Assembly: GCA_951394045.1 (NCBI GenBank) | Contig: OX595999.1 | Location: forward strand, 496,001-560,000 | Length of the DNA stretch: 64,000 bases | Direction: 5' to 3' | Source of the DNA: Nitzschia sp. DOCU1 | Taxonomy: Eukaryota > Bacillariophyta > Bacillariophyceae > Bacillariales > Bacillariaceae | Shown: piece after piece, positions 37,201-46,982 of the stretch | How positions within the stretch are numbered: position 1 is the stretch's first letter | Layout of the letters: the number at the start of each line of letters is the position of its first letter | Made by a program: the position numbers and the translations under genes | The notes under the pieces: model-generated | The model's database searches: none | Told to the model about the DNA's origin: nothing | Seen by the model: the letters and a program-made list of their open reading frames with translations, nothing else

Positions 37201-39397
37201 AGGCAGGCCGCAATTGCGGCGCGTCAGTGCACGGCCGACGGGAGTGGCCTCGGTCGATGGGAAGAGGTGGAAGTCTTGCCGATTCCACCTTTGGCAGATT
37301 CTCCACCATGGGACATTTTTCTTTGTCGAGCATGCTGCCGACCCGTCACTCTTACGATCAATGATAGCCACAAACGATGCCGCAAGAACATATACGTGGT
37401 GGTCTCTACTAGCTCTGTTTCCTTGTGTTGTGACCTCGGCCATGGATAGTCGTTGATGCTATCATAAAATCTAACTTCTTCTTCGTTCTTGCCTCCAGCA
37501 CCTGGCTTTGCCTTGGACTCTTCTGTTTCCTCTACACAATTCCGCTTTCGTAAGTATGCTGATGATTTTGTGGTATTTCCACCAATCCCAGTACTCTCAC
37601 ATCGTCATCGCCTCATTAGATTGACTTCGTCTCTTTTTTCGCCGGCTCGCTTGTCTTCGTGGTTTCCATCGGTAGACGACATTGGTGCTCTTTCTGGTAT
37701 TCTCACGGGCCTCCTCTACAGTGGCTTCTTCTCCGTGTGCCCGTTCATTTTCAAGGCGTTTGCCAATTTTGGTAGTGGAGCCACTAGCGAAGACCAGGCC
37801 GAGTTCCAAGCAATTCGATACTACTGGTTCTTCGTCTTGGCGACCGCCTTCACGGGTTCCTCACTAGCAACCATGATAACCTCTGGGCTTTACTCGGGTA
37901 AGATTCGTAGTTTCACACGACGTGACGATGAGCAAACTAGATCGTTCTTCTAATGCTGATGCTGATCACAGGCTTGAATTTGGGAGCTTCAGCCCAGGAA
38001 GTGTTACGACAGGTGGCGAAAACCATTCCCACCCAAGTCTCCGCTGTACGTGCTGCGCCATTGGCGCGATGGCAATTTGTTTCTTCGTTGGTTCTTCTCT
38101 AACCATGTTGCTGCTTTCACCAACAGACGTGGTTGAACTGGATAATCGTCCGTTTCCTATTTACGATACCTGTCCTCTACTTCTTACAGACCAACACCTT
38201 TCTTTTCAAGATGGCTGGCATGGAGTGTTGTGCTCGATGTACACGAGGAGGGTAAGTTGTTCAGCGCGCCATCCAGAAATCTAATGAATGTCGATGTGCT
38301 GGCTAACGCGTCTCGCCTTTCCTTGCATGGTAGTGGACCCGGAGGGCCGCTTCCCTTTCGAATTTACGTCGATTCGGGTTCAGTTTTTCTCTGTGTCGTT
38401 GCTCTCGCACCGGCGTGCCCCATGGTTGCGCCAGCTGGCATGCTGTGAGTAAATGCATCGGTGCTGTTTTCATCCATTGGTACTATACTATCCGATGATT
38501 GTACTTTGCTCACGTGCTTCTTGTGCCATCATTGATTGACAGCTACTTCTTGGTCATGACTCCAGTCCTTCGTTGGATCCTTATTTTTGTCCACAGGCCA
38601 CAACACGACGGTGGTGGACAGCGATGGCCTCTCTTGCACGAGGTTCTCATTTCCTCAATGATTGTTGCCCAGGTAAGTCGCATTGGTAGTTATATCTCTC
38701 GTCGTCGATCCCTTGTTGTCAAGTCTTTACTTAACATCTTCTTGTTTAGATACTCTTGACGACAATGATGGTACTAAAAAAGGCGTACGGTCCAGCATTT
38801 TTGGCTGGATTGTCAATTGTTCCCACATGGATGTTTAGTCAAATCACAAAGGAGCGGTTTTTGCGTTGCTATGTAGATGCTGGACTTGTTCAGACAAGTG
38901 AACTTGACGGCTGGGATGTTACCAAACCCACAACATGGGAAGAGCGGGAAGCCTTTCGGAAATGGTTGGTGGATTGCCACAAGGCGAGCTATGTGCCGAT
39001 TTGTTTGGCTGGATTGGATAACCTGTTGACAGCCGAGCCAGCCTACGTCTTCCCGACGGATACTACTACTTATACTAGTGACAACAACACCCCATTGGCA
39101 GCAGCAGCAGCAGGGATCTGGATGATGGATCATTCCAGTAGGCCCCGGGCCACATCTCAGGATAGCATGTTTGTTCATCGCCATCGGACCAACACCACGG
39201 AAACTGGTTCTGCTTCTATTCATTCATCAAACTGCAGTACCAACCAGCAACAGCGAGGCGCCCTCTTTCGGCGGGTACCCCATTCGGTCAGTACCGCCGC
39301 TGCCATGAATTCTCGCACGTCCCAAGTATTCTCGTCCATGGGAAGCAGTCAAATCACCCTTTCTCGCCCGACGATGGAACGACACCTGGTGGGGTGA
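34279..39397 (+). CDS. OSCA/TMEM63-like (CSC1 family) multi-pass channel protein
   Basis: Eleven exons read from splice sites and frame: 34279-34906, 34987-36221, 36300-36331, 36447-37424, 37499-37549, 37620-37897, 37972-38045, 38127-38251, 38334-38444, 38543-38672, 38750-39397. They sum to 1429 aa with no stop. The donor at 37425 (TT|GTGTTG) is weak and is chosen only because phase requires it. The N-terminal membrane segments, a cytosolic domain with SSAGCCPYG and the late block PPLADSPPWDIFLCR, and then helices such as TWLCLGLFCFLYTIPLS and TWLNWIIVRFLF match the CSC1/OSCA fold. GPGGPLPFRIYVDSG is also typical. A large acidic/low-complexity insertion occupies about 360-620. The family forms mechanosensitive or osmosensitive cation channels in plasma membrane; that role is inferred here. 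Confidence 0.85.
35556..35723 (+). repeat. In-frame 84-bp tandem duplication in OSCA-like gene
   Basis: Two copies, 35556-35639 and 35640-35723. The first 60 bp are nearly identical and encode AALSTVNEQREDDDDDGD twice. The period of 28 codons keeps the frame. It lies in the acidic insertion. Confidence 0.85.
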
Positions 39398-40054
39398 AAT
39401 GATTGACTGTTCGATCCGTACAGTACCTGGTACACCAGCGCTCACATCATGATGCTGTCCAGTCAAGCACACGAATGATGGAATACCACGTTCCGCCATC
39501 AGTCTTGTTGTCCGTTTTCCCGTCAATCATAACAATAAGGTTGCTCCGATAGTACTTGTGTCCATCGTCTCCTGGGCCAGCATAAAAAAGTTGTCGGTTC
39601 TACAGAGTATCATTTCTTGTGCTGTATCTACTAGCTATAGCCATTCGAGTTCCCTTGCGTCCTTGTAAAAGATGTCGCCGATCCGCAATCGTAGCATCAT
39701 CGCTGTCTCAAGATGCGTTCGAAAAAAGTGAGACGTAACGCATAGATAGGTATCCTTATAGATACATACAAACCATACGCAAATAAAGCCATCCCACTGG
39801 GTCATGTGCAACCAAGTCAAGCAAGATGTGCCCGCGTCGTGCGAACCCACCGATCTCTCCAACCATCACTCTACTCCGCGCGGCGTGCTAAAGATCTTGG
39901 CGGGGAAAAGGCTGCATATGGACTATCTCGTCCCCTCCTTCCTCTCTCTCGCTATGATCGGGTCTCACAATGGCAGTTTGCTTGCTCTACCAGAAGTGAT
40001 TGTACATCATTCCATCTGATTAAGTTGTGTTGCTTTTCATTTTCGACCATTGCA
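39398..40054. promoter_or_regulatory. Intergenic, promoter side of mtnK
   Basis: 657 bp with the second 24-bp element. No further gene is recognised, though the mtnK frame stays open upstream to 39806 without a supporting feature. Confidence 0.4.
39720..39743 (+). repeat. 24-bp element, copy 2
   Basis: Identical to 34047-34070 and in the same orientation relative to the downstream gene. Confidence 0.8.
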
Positions 40055-41378
40055 ATGCCTCCTACTCCTGCTAAAATCTTGACGGCTGAAACCATTCCCG
40101 CCTATCTCGCCGAACGTCTCAATGCTTTGAAAGGTGTCGTAGATGCCGTCGATGCGATTGTCTCGGTAGTTCCCATTACCGGCGGCAATGTCAATTTTGC
40201 CTTTTGCATTACGCTGGATGACAACACCAAACTTTTCCTGAAACAAGCCCCCGAATTTGTTGCCATTTTTGGACCCGATGGCTTTCCCTTGACCTCCGAG
40301 CGCATGCAACGAGAAATGGATGTCTATACCGAATGGCAAGGCATGTTTGATGCCAATGACGAATCGGCCGAAATGTTGCCCGACATTTACTATTTTGATA
40401 GTACGTACTACTTGCGTTATGTGTCGTGTCAAAGTGCTCTAGTATTTGCTTACCCCGTCCTATTCCTCTCTTTCATGTTCCATAATGACCTCGCTTTTTC
40501 GTATCTATTTCGAACTATTAACCTCTTTGCCATTATTAGAAAAAAGTATGGTGGTCATTATGCAATTTTTGGATGGCTACGAGTTATTGGATCACGTGCT
40601 AGTAGAACATGCTGGCGATTACCATCCCGATGTCGCCACCAAGTTGGGAGAATTCATGGGTCATGTTCATGCTCATACGCATTCGAGCAAAATTGATGCA
40701 GAACGCAAAGACTACTTGACAAAACAGTTTGAAAATCGAGAAATGCGAGACATTCAACTCGAATTTGTCTTTAGCAAGTGCTACAAGGAAGCTACCGATG
40801 AACAACGAGCGGGATTGGAATTGACTCCTGCGTTCATGGCCGAAGTCGAACAACTCAAACAGCAATACAATGGCGTGACTTCTAATTTGGTATTGTGTCA
40901 TGGCGATTTGCATCCAGGATCCGTCATGGTCGATAAAGCAGGCAATACCAAAGTGATTGATCCAGAATTTACCGTTTATGGACCACCGGGTCTCGATGTT
41001 GGATCACTCTTGTCGGGTTATGTCTTGGCGGCCATTCATCAAGCCTTTGCGCAGAATCCAGATGCGGTTCAGCGGATTGTGGATGGTGCCGCAGCCGTGT
41101 GGGAGGCTTACTGTGCCGCCATGAAAGAACATGGATTCGAAGATACGGACCTCAAAGACATTGAAGTGGAAACCGTGGGTTTTACCGTCGCCGAAGTGTG
41201 TCGTACCGCCCTAGAATTTGCCGGGGGACGCAAATGGTTGCAATTTGAGGACCCTTTGACAAAGGCGGCGGCCAAAAAGGCAGCCTTGCAAGTGGTGGGA
41301 GCTTGCATGGTGGGACGACACACGGGAGGAATTCAATTGTTATTGGATGAAATGAAAGCCGTGGCTGTCAAACAATAA
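40055..41378 (+). CDS. mtnK: S-methyl-5-thioribose kinase
   Basis: Two exons, 40055-40400 and 40540-41378, joined over a 139-bp intron, give 394 aa, the normal family length. The aminoglycoside-phosphotransferase/choline-kinase fold is visible. VPITGGNVNFAFCITL holds the nucleotide loop and KLFLKQAPEFV the Lys. CHGDLHPGSVMVD (about 233-245) is the Brenner catalytic loop. IDPEFTVYGPPGLDVGSLL is the metal-binding motif typical of MtnK, where DPEF replaces DFG-like motifs. The enzyme phosphorylates methylthioribose with ATP in the methionine salvage (Yang) cycle. Its presence implies that this organism cleaves methylthioadenosine with a separate nucleosidase before the kinase. No other salvage gene is in the window. 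Confidence 0.88.
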
Positions 41379-41896
41379 TAATAGTTGTTATATGGAACTA
41401 TGGAACTACTAGCGCAATGTTGTCGATATCTCACGTCGGTGAAGATTATGGTGGCTTTGTAGTAGTGGACGAGGATGCAAGACTTTACTCGTGATTCATC
41501 GAAACATGTTCCTCTCGTCGTGTCGGGGGAGACGAACATCATCTCGCACACTTGTGTCGTTTTCTCCCAGAGTGGACTAGTATCAAACAAAGATTCGAAC
41601 TATCTACACACCTGATCGATTCTTTTGCTAGTAGAAAGAACAATACCTAAAACACTCTCTGCAGTGGAGAGAGCGTGTGACCATCTACAAGATTCAGGTA
41701 GATTTTACACACATTTCTAAAAAGTTACAATTGAATAAAAGGGAGTTTTGCGGTGACTCATTCTCACCGACTAGTAGGGTCGTCATAGTGGTAGTAACAG
41801 TGGATAATGAGAGAAACACGGTGATTTCGTAGTGTACATGGGCCGCGCTGTCTGTTTGTACCGTGTTTCTCTCTCCAGGGTCAAGCCTGGCGTTTT
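41379..41896. other. Intergenic, convergent ends
   Basis: 518 bp. A small hairpin is possible at 41652-41678 (ACACTCTCT...AGAGAGCGTGT). No gene seen. Confidence 0.4.
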
Positions 41897-42445
41897 TTAC
41901 TTTTCCTCGGGAGGATGACAGGGGTCTTCGGCATAGAGATCCAACTTGCACATGGGACTGTACCATCCATACAATTCTTCATTCTTATTTGGCGTGGGCA
42001 AGCGACAGGAAACATTGGAAGTGGTAGGCAAGGCCACGACACGATCTCCATTACGGCAAAAGGTAAAGCCCAATACGGGATATACCACGACATCTTCCTC
42101 CAATAACTCGGCCTTGGGATGAGGATGCCTTCGAATCATGTTACTGGGCAAGTTAAAGGCGCGTTTGACAAAGCTGCGACCCGCAGCCGTGGGCGCAGTA
42201 GGTTTCTCGACCGTAATGGCCGTGGCGGCAGCAGGTGCCTTGACTTCTGCTTCTTCTTCATTTTCGTCCTTGTAGTGGGCAGCATTATAGGCCGCTACGA
42301 GTTGATTTCCTTGACCAGGCACCAACCGCAAGGCAGTTCCAACATTGCTTTGCTGTTGTTGTGGAGGCACAAAGGCACTCGCAGGATCCAAGAATCCAAA
42401 CAAGGCCACCACCGATGCATAATACAACGAATCTCGTCTCATCAT
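41897..42445 (-). CDS. Plastid-targeted protein of unknown function
   Basis: 182 aa. The N-terminus MMRRDSLYYASVVALFGFLD is a signal peptide whose cleavage site falls in PASAFVPP. This is the ASAF-type motif with Phe at +1 that directs proteins through the four membranes of diatom plastids. After an acidic and Ala-rich middle, the C-terminal 80 residues form a compact part with four Cys (FTFCRNGDRV, VSCRLP, PMCKLD, DPCHPP). The mature protein would be small, about 16 kDa. I recognise no family. Confidence 0.75.
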   Translation of the reverse strand: MMRRDSLYYASVVALFGFLDPASAFVPPQQQQSNVGTALRLVPGQGNQLVAAYNAAHYKDENEEEAEVKAPAAATAITVEKPTAPTAAGRSFVKRAFNLPSNMIRRHPHPKAELLEEDVVVYPVLGFTFCRNGDRVVALPTTSNVSCRLPTPNKNEELYGWYSPMCKLDLYAEDPCHPPEEK

Positions 42446-43052
42446 TCAAAAGCTTTTGTGATCACAAAGTAAATCGAGAGGAAGGAAGGTAGGAGGACAG
42501 AAGACGAGGTGGCACGCAGCGATATCTTTCGGCGGATTCAGAAAAGAATCGAAACCTTCCTTTGCCTTGCTATTCTGATTGATTGGTGGTGTGTCAACAA
42601 AGCTTGTTTTTCTCGTTGTTGCAATGGAGCGAAATCATGTTCTTTCGATTCGAATGACGCGAACACTTTCTGACGTATGAGGGGGGATCACCGTAGAGAG
42701 TAGTACAAGTTGTACACAGCCACACGAGTTGACTCATTCATTCCACCGAAATAGAACAAATCCTGCCGCTTCAAAAACCTACATTCGGCCAGATGGCCGA
42801 ACTCGGACACGTAGGCGGCACCAAAATTCTTTTTTCTATGTAAAAGTCCAAGCGCCCATTTGTGAACTACCTATGTCACAAAGGTCAAACAAGTCAAGTT
42901 TCGTATCTTTTTCTATCCAACGCGATCTTTGGTCTTGCACCTTGGATGCGACAACGACCGTCGCGTCTTCGACAACACGATGATTCAAAAGATCTCGTAC
43001 ACATGTCTTACTCTACCCGTGACAATAGAGTAATAGCATTTGATGTCAGTTT
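42446..43052. promoter_or_regulatory. Divergent intergenic region
   Basis: 607 bp between the plastid protein and GH89 genes. Open frames here look accidental. No clear motif. Confidence 0.4.
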
Positions 43053-45680
43053 ATGATGATAATGACAGTTTGTTCCACCAGGCGGCATCTTGCCTTGTCG
43101 TCATCAGCTGTGTTTCTTATTCTTGTGATCGGTTGCGTCCTGAATCTTGCTGGTCGGGACCATCAACGTGACCTTTTCACCACGCATGACAAAAACCAGG
43201 GCAGAGCATCGACGCAGGTACTGCCCGATGATAATGGTGATGATGACGTTGCTCCCGCATATCGCTTGCTGAATCGCGTTTTAAAGTACAACGACAGTCG
43301 CAATGATTTTGTATTGGAACTTTTCACGACAACAACAACAACAGCAACTTGCCAGCTTCCTTGTTTTGTCATTGAGGATGATCCTCCAGGTAAAATTCGA
43401 ATCCGAGCGGGTCCTACACTCAGCGAAGTGACGGCTGGTATAGGGTGGTATCTTCGAAACGTGGCCAATGCTACATCCTTGGACATTTGGCCGCCCCTCG
43501 ATATTACCAATGTCGACGTCTTGTCGGCAGACTGGCCGAGACCCTTGGGTCCAGGCAAGAGTATTATTCGGACCAAAAAAGTCAAATACTCCTACTTGAT
43601 GAATGTTTGTACTCATTCGTATTCCTTGGTGTGGTATTCCCCCCAAGACTGGGAACGGTTTTTGGATTGGATGGCGTTGAGTGGAATCAACATGATGTTG
43701 GCCTTGACAGGACAAGAATGGATTCAATACAAGGTCTTTTCAAAACTGGGTTTAAATGACACGGAGATTCGCCAGTGGTTCAATGGACCGGCATTTTTGA
43801 CGTGGTCCCGAGGTCAAAATGAATACGGGAGCAATATTGGGGGGCCGCTCCCACTTTCATGGATGAAATCGCAATGGAAACTTCAACGCAACGTCATTTT
43901 ACCACGAATGCGGGAACTCAACATTATTGGGCAGTTACCAGCCTTTCAAGGCAATGTTCCGATTCAACTCAAGACGATCTATCAGGATGCCAATATTACC
44001 GAGGAAGGCGCGACCGGGTGGATGGACTCGTTGGATCCGTTGTTTGCAAAAGTGGCCAAGGTGTGGATGGAGACACTCATTGCGGATTTTGGAACTGACC
44101 ACTGGTATCAACTCGATGGTTATTTTAATGGTGGTACTGCTCCGTGGTTACACAGTTCTTCGTCGAGCCAAGCACAAACGGGTCACGACGAGGACTGGTA
44201 TCGACGAGGTGTGGCCGCCTACCAAGGCCTCAATGCCACGGACCCAGAGGCTACATGGAGTTTTCAAGGGTTTGCCTTTGTTGGATGGGATAATGACCAG
44301 CAAGCCTCTTACCTCAAAGGCTTTGTTGATAGCGTCCCTCAAAAGGACCGTTTTGTCATTATGGACATGTCTTATGATCCTCAACAGCCCGAGTGGAAAA
44401 AGTGGAATTCTTCTGCCTTTTTCGGGGCATCGTTCGTGTGGACGGTCTTACATAATTTTGGTGGAACAGATGGTATCAAAGGCGATGTACGCAAGGTGAA
44501 TCGAATCCCCTTTGATGCCCTTGAGCAGCTACCAGCACCCACAAATCTCATTGGTCTCGGAGCAACTCCAGAGGGTATTACTCAAAACCCAGCCTACTAT
44601 GGATTTCTCTACGAACAAGCATTTCAAGAGGAACCCATTCCAGCATTGACGCCTCATTTAATCCTCAAGATGCATCAGCGGTATGGAGTGGATCCAACCT
44701 TTGATTTTCATCCAGAGATTGCAGCGTCTTGGGCCTTATTGGTGCAGAGTCTGTACAATACAGACCGAAGTGTTCAAGATGGAACCGGCGTAGCGCATTG
44801 GATATCACGTCGTATCACCGATGGATCGTCCTTGTTTCAAAAGGATCGGTATACACCCACGGATACCATGTGTCGGGTCTTTTCGGCTTGGCAACACCTC
44901 TTGAAGGCTGCAAAGTCGAGTCGGCGCAAGGATTTGGCCTTTGACAAGTCACCCGCCTTTCGATACGACTTGATCAATCTTGGGCGAGAAGTGTTGGCAC
45001 AACTGAGTACACCTGCAGCTCTCAACTTTTCCGAAGCCACTTTGGCAACCGAGTTGGACCCGATGAGAATTCTTGCCACGGGCAACTTTTACCAACAGCT
45101 ATTGTTGGATTTGGACGCTCTAGTGGGTACGGAGGAGACGTTTCGCCTGGAACGCTGGCTCCGGGCTGCCCGGCAGAATGGAAAGCATACCAACGACTGC
45201 GAGCCTCCGGTAGCAACGACCCAAGATGGCCTGATTGTGGAGACGACGACGACGACGAACAAGACCAAATGTGAAATTTTCTACGAGTGGAATGCTCGTT
45301 GTCAAGTCACTACGTGGAATCCGACGCCGGCAAACGCCGACAAAGTTCCTGGTGGGCCGATCGACTATGCCGCCAAACATTGGCATGGCTTGATCCGCGA
45401 ATACTACGTCCAACGAGTGGCCTTGGTACAAGCACAAGCGTTGAAAGATGCCGCGTTGCACCAGCCCTTGAATGAGACGCGCGTGGATCAGCTCTTGGCA
45501 AATCACGCCTATCAATGGACTCTAGTGGAGAGCTACAGGACGTCACAAAGCGACGACGACAGGCCGCTTACCATTAGCGTCGACGAATACATTGCTGCGT
45601 CCAACAAGGCGTTTCAAAAATACAAGAGTTGGTTTGAAGCGCCGTGCTCGACTTTATCACTATCAGTTGAGGATATCTAA
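43053..45680 (+). CDS. NAGLU: Alpha-N-acetylglucosaminidase-like protein, GH89 family
   Basis: 875 aa in a single exon, near the length of NAGLU proteins. An N-terminal membrane or signal segment lies at about 12-30. The three-part GH89 layout is seen. A small N-terminal domain is followed by the TIM barrel, with MNVCTHSYSLVWYSPQDWER, LALTGQEWIQYKVF and GPLPLSWMKSQWKLQ. A helical C-terminal domain follows. The motif GLGATPEGITQNP supplies the nucleophile-type Glu507. The place where NAGLU has its acid/base Glu (DTFNE) reads here LDGYFNGGTAPW, with Gly360 in place of Glu. So the fold is clear but normal activity is doubtful. NAGLU removes terminal alpha-GlcNAc from heparan sulfate; another substrate or a lost activity is possible here. 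Confidence 0.88.
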   Translation: MMIMTVCSTRRHLALSSSAVFLILVIGCVLNLAGRDHQRDLFTTHDKNQGRASTQVLPDDNGDDDVAPAYRLLNRVLKYNDSRNDFVLELFTTTTTTATCQLPCFVIEDDPPGKIRIRAGPTLSEVTAGIGWYLRNVANATSLDIWPPLDITNVDVLSADWPRPLGPGKSIIRTKKVKYSYLMNVCTHSYSLVWYSPQDWERFLDWMALSGINMMLALTGQEWIQYKVFSKLGLNDTEIRQWFNGPAFLTWSRGQNEYGSNIGGPLPLSWMKSQWKLQRNVILPRMRELNIIGQLPAFQGNVPIQLKTIYQDANITEEGATGWMDSLDPLFAKVAKVWMETLIADFGTDHWYQLDGYFNGGTAPWLHSSSSSQAQTGHDEDWYRRGVAAYQGLNATDPEATWSFQGFAFVGWDNDQQASYLKGFVDSVPQKDRFVIMDMSYDPQQPEWKKWNSSAFFGASFVWTVLHNFGGTDGIKGDVRKVNRIPFDALEQLPAPTNLIGLGATPEGITQNPAYYGFLYEQAFQEEPIPALTPHLILKMHQRYGVDPTFDFHPEIAASWALLVQSLYNTDRSVQDGTGVAHWISRRITDGSSLFQKDRYTPTDTMCRVFSAWQHLLKAAKSSRRKDLAFDKSPAFRYDLINLGREVLAQLSTPAALNFSEATLATELDPMRILATGNFYQQLLLDLDALVGTEETFRLERWLRAARQNGKHTNDCEPPVATTQDGLIVETTTTTNKTKCEIFYEWNARCQVTTWNPTPANADKVPGGPIDYAAKHWHGLIREYYVQRVALVQAQALKDAALHQPLNETRVDQLLANHAYQWTLVESYRTSQSDDDRPLTISVDEYIAASNKAFQKYKSWFEAPCSTLSLSVEDI

Positions 45681-45752
45681 TACTAGCGCAAGTCGACCTC
45701 CTGCCACCGTTGTCGTCCTAGTTCTTGTGATTAGAGATTCAAGTTTTTCAAT

Positions 45753-46388
45753 CTAACGTCTCCCGCCCCAAAGCAAAATGGTTCCAATCCAAAGAGTAGG
45801 ACCCAACCACATGGCAGACGAAGGAGTCATCGCCGAGGAATCGTCCGCCTCGGTGGGAGCTTGCGTTGTGGGATCGTCCGTTTCATTACCGACATCCTCA
45901 CAAAAGGATTTCAAAGTGTCAATAATTTCTTGTCGAGCCACTGGATCGGAAAGTCCTGCATAACTCATGGCTGTTCCCGGAATAAAATCCCCAGGATTGG
46001 CGAGCCACAAATCCAAGGTGGTTTCATTCCATACTACGTTGCTGTCTTTTAAGGCGTTGGAATACGGATAGTCGGGATACAAAGTGCCAGCTTTTTGGCC
46101 AAACAAACAATCTTGTTCGGACCAGAATTGAGGCGCCCAAGGCAAACCTACATGGCAACGAGAACACGAATTGTAGAGTTTCCGAGCCGCTGTTCGTTCC
46201 GAGAACACTTTGTTGTTGTTGGATACACTTGCTCCGCCATCAGTTGCTGTTGAAGATGAAGAAGCGCTATTGGTGTTACTATCCCAAGAGCCAAGACTTG
46301 GCGGTTCTCTCAAGAGGTTCGTTGTAGTTGCCGCGACAGCAGCCACCGAAGTGGTTGTCACGATTGCCGACTGCAAAGAACGCTTCAT
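45753..46388 (-). CDS. Cytochrome c-like protein with hydrophobic C-terminal tail
   Basis: 211 aa from the ATG at 46386-46388; the longer frame begins with a TTG. Residues 1-60 are a Thr/Ala/Ser-rich leader that could be a mitochondrial or secretory presequence. The haem motif CSRCH lies at 75-79, and PGTAMSYAG supplies the axial Met (Met141), as in class I cytochrome c. NPGDFIPGTAM is the usual loop. The last 22 residues, SSAMWLGPTLWIGTILLWGGRR, are hydrophobic after a Thr/Asp-rich spacer and could be a membrane or GPI-type anchor, which soluble cytochrome c lacks. It is convergent with GH89, 72 bp apart. Confidence 0.75.
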   Translation of the reverse strand: MKRSLQSAIVTTTSVAAVAATTTNLLREPPSLGSWDSNTNSASSSSTATDGGASVSNNNKVFSERTAARKLYNSCSRCHVGLPWAPQFWSEQDCLFGQKAGTLYPDYPYSNALKDSNVVWNETTLDLWLANPGDFIPGTAMSYAGLSDPVARQEIIDTLKSFCEDVGNETDDPTTQAPTEADDSSAMTPSSAMWLGPTLWIGTILLWGGRR

Positions 46389-46982
46389 TGATTGTGTTGT
46401 TGCTTCCGCGAGAATTCCAAGGGAGAAGAGTGAAAGAGGACTACACCGGCAGAGAGATTGTTCTCTCGGAGGGTTGTTCAACGACTACTATTGTTGCGAG
46501 AATTCCAAGGGAGAAAGAATGAAAGAGGACCCTGAGGACTACAGCGGTAGAGAGAATGTTCTCTGGGAGAGTTGTTTGACTTGGATTAGCAGATGAGAAC
46601 AGAGAATACCATCCGGTGGTGAGATGCGCCAACAAGCACCAGCTGGCATCGGAATAAAGTGTGAGAAAGAAAATCCCTCCACGTGGATTTTCGGACGGCT
46701 GTTCTCTTTTCTATTGTCGGACGGACATTTCGTCCGTTTCGTCCGAGAGTTCTTTGACAAAGACGACCCGAAACCGACGTCGACGCGTACAAAAAATGCA
46801 CGTCCTTATTCGTCACCACATCCAAACACGAATGACGACGACGATATGGAGACGACGATGATGAAGAGACTGCGACCACGAAAACTTTTTACTGTTCTCG
46901 AGCTTCCAAACCTCTCTTCTCACATACTCTTGCTTTGAGCCAGCCTTTTCCCATCATTACTTCCATAAAACTCTTCTCCATC
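46389..46982. promoter_or_regulatory. Divergent intergenic region with tandem repeat
   Basis: 594 bp between the cytochrome-like gene and the oxidoreductase gene. The cytochrome side carries a tandem repeat (46408-46583). The rest is Arg/Asp-codon-like simple sequence without a supported gene. Confidence 0.4.
46408..46583. repeat. 88-bp tandem duplication upstream of cytochrome-like gene
   Basis: Two imperfect copies, 46408-46495 and 46496-46583, share gcgagaattccaagggaga, a gaaagaggac block and agagagattgttctct-like segments. It lies within 200 bp of the ATG, in the likely promoter or leader. Confidence 0.75.

Noticed and set aside
39806..40054. N-terminal extension of mtnK
   Set aside because: The frame is open upstream, but the extension has no ATG in normal context or targeting signal, and the protein from 40055 already has family length.
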